Source of the DNA: Haliclona indistincta | Taxonomy: Eukaryota; Porifera; Demospongiae; Haplosclerida; Chalinidae | Direction: 5' to 3' | Length of the DNA stretch: 64,000 bases | Assembly: GCA_964017065.1 (NCBI GenBank) | Contig: OZ024785.1 | Span: 11,363,086-11,427,085, forward strand | Shown: one piece after another, positions 63,345-64,000 of the stretch | Layout of the letters: the number at the start of each line of letters is the position of its first letter | Position numbering within the stretch: position 1 is the first letter of the stretch | Made by a program: the position numbers and the translations under genes | Notes under the pieces: model-generated | What the model saw: only the letters and a program-made list of their open reading frames with translations | Told to the model about the DNA's origin: nothing | The model's database searches: none

Positions 63345-64000
63345 ATCGTTCTGTGTAGAACGGTGTAGAAAATCCGCGTTCTTCTCCTCGCTCTGAGATA
63401 GGGAATTACTTGTCCTACAACCGCCTTACCATGGGAAATAGATCAGTTCTTTAGTGGCTTGCTGAGGATGAAACATTTTTCACGTAGACCCAAGGATCCT
63501 TGCGTTTGCAGTGACGACCGATTTCGTCTGAAATCACGCTGGAATCACTGCTCCAATTCTCAAACACAAGATTATACACTACAAAGGTTAGATAACAATG
63601 ATACTGTAGCTACCAGATGCAAGGAATCAATTCAAGCTGTTCAACATAATCAGAAGATCTGTAGTCAGGCGTGGCCTGAACTCGACGATCTATCTCGAGC
63701 GTGTTCAGTTTGTGGTGGTTTCTTGCATCTAGTATCTACAGTAACATTGTTATCTAACCTTTGTAGTCTATAATCTTGTGTTTGAGAATTGGAGCAGTGA
63801 TTCCAGCGTGATTTCAGACGAAATTGGTCGTCACTGCAAACACAAGGATCCGTGGGTCTACGTGAAAAATGTTTCATCTTCAGCAAGCCACTAAAGAACT
63901 GATCTATTTCCCATAGTAAGGCGGTTGTAGGACAAGTAATTCCCTATCTCAGAGCGAGGAGAAGAACGCGGATTTTCTACACCGTTCTACACAGAACGAT
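63345..64000. mobile_element. large palindrome, arms about 280 bp, cut by window end
   Basis: Left arm 63345-63628 (starting atcgttctgtgtagaacggt) is the near-exact inverse of about 63718-64000; the spacer is about 90 bp. Both arms carry the same open frame on opposite strands, encoding MKHFSRRP-DPCVCSDD-FRL and WNHCSNSQTQDY. Whether the palindrome continues beyond 64000 is unknown. No TIR-type target duplication can be checked. Confidence 0.9.

Overview
This window is eukaryotic and AT-rich. It has very short spliceosomal introns (about 48-66 bp with GT...AG ends), few host exons, and wall-to-wall remnants of transposable elements of types common in sponges, cnidarians and fish. A demosponge-like invertebrate is my best guess. 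That rests on intron size, composition and the transposon families, not on a species-specific marker. There are no operons, no ribosomal RNA and no CRISPR arrays.

Layout: (1) 1-150: minus-strand exon of a CDK-type kinase, probably host. (2) 0.9-5.5 kb: short ORFs and remnants of piggyBac, hAT (DUF4371-type) and SAMD3-like/PB1-like genes. (3) 5757-8665: a transposon with 84-bp terminal inverted repeats (TIRs) whose decayed gene has FEN1/PIN-nuclease-like acidic motifs and a C-terminal Cys-rich motif. (4) 9.7-11.0 kb: a 129-bp-arm foldback with nested miniature elements, then a Death-domain-like pseudogene. (5) 13.6-16.9 kb: DDE, DUF6589, Harbinger and hAT remnants. (6) 17.2-22.1 kb: a block with strong A+C excess on the plus strand, whose minus strand carries a degenerate tyrosine-recombinase (DIRS/Ngaro-type) retroelement. 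(7) 22.3-30.1 kb: sparse region with a DUF3504 fragment, a 126-bp in-phase tandem array and a three-exon unknown gene. (8) 30.4-35.8 kb: a long transposon-type gene with a frameshift and a Tudor-like end, then a second SAMD3-like gene. (9) 36.2-47.5 kb: dense nested remnants (piggyBac, a second FEN-like family, MULE/SWIM, two Harbinger copies, a second DUF6589/Harbinger segment, an RPA-like zinc ribbon). (10) 47.5-49.2 kb: minus-strand OTU protease and Ulp1-like remnants, two hairpin elements. (11) 49.7-50.8 kb: a two-exon unknown gene end and an orphan SMAD MH2 exon. (12) 51-55 kb: further transposon ORFs and a Ty3/gypsy integrase fragment. (13) 56430-60187: a structurally complete piggyBac element with TTAA target duplications, all three catalytic Asp and an Arg/Gly-rich N-terminal expansion. 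(14) 60.2-64 kb: charged ORFs, a conserved transposon-type ORF and a large palindrome cut by the window end.

Most genes here do not work together; they are layers of insertions. The piggyBac element looks youngest and most complete. The nuclease-like TIR element is the most unusual item, because TIRs normally accompany DDE transposases. Family names below come from motif recognition by eye; no search was run.
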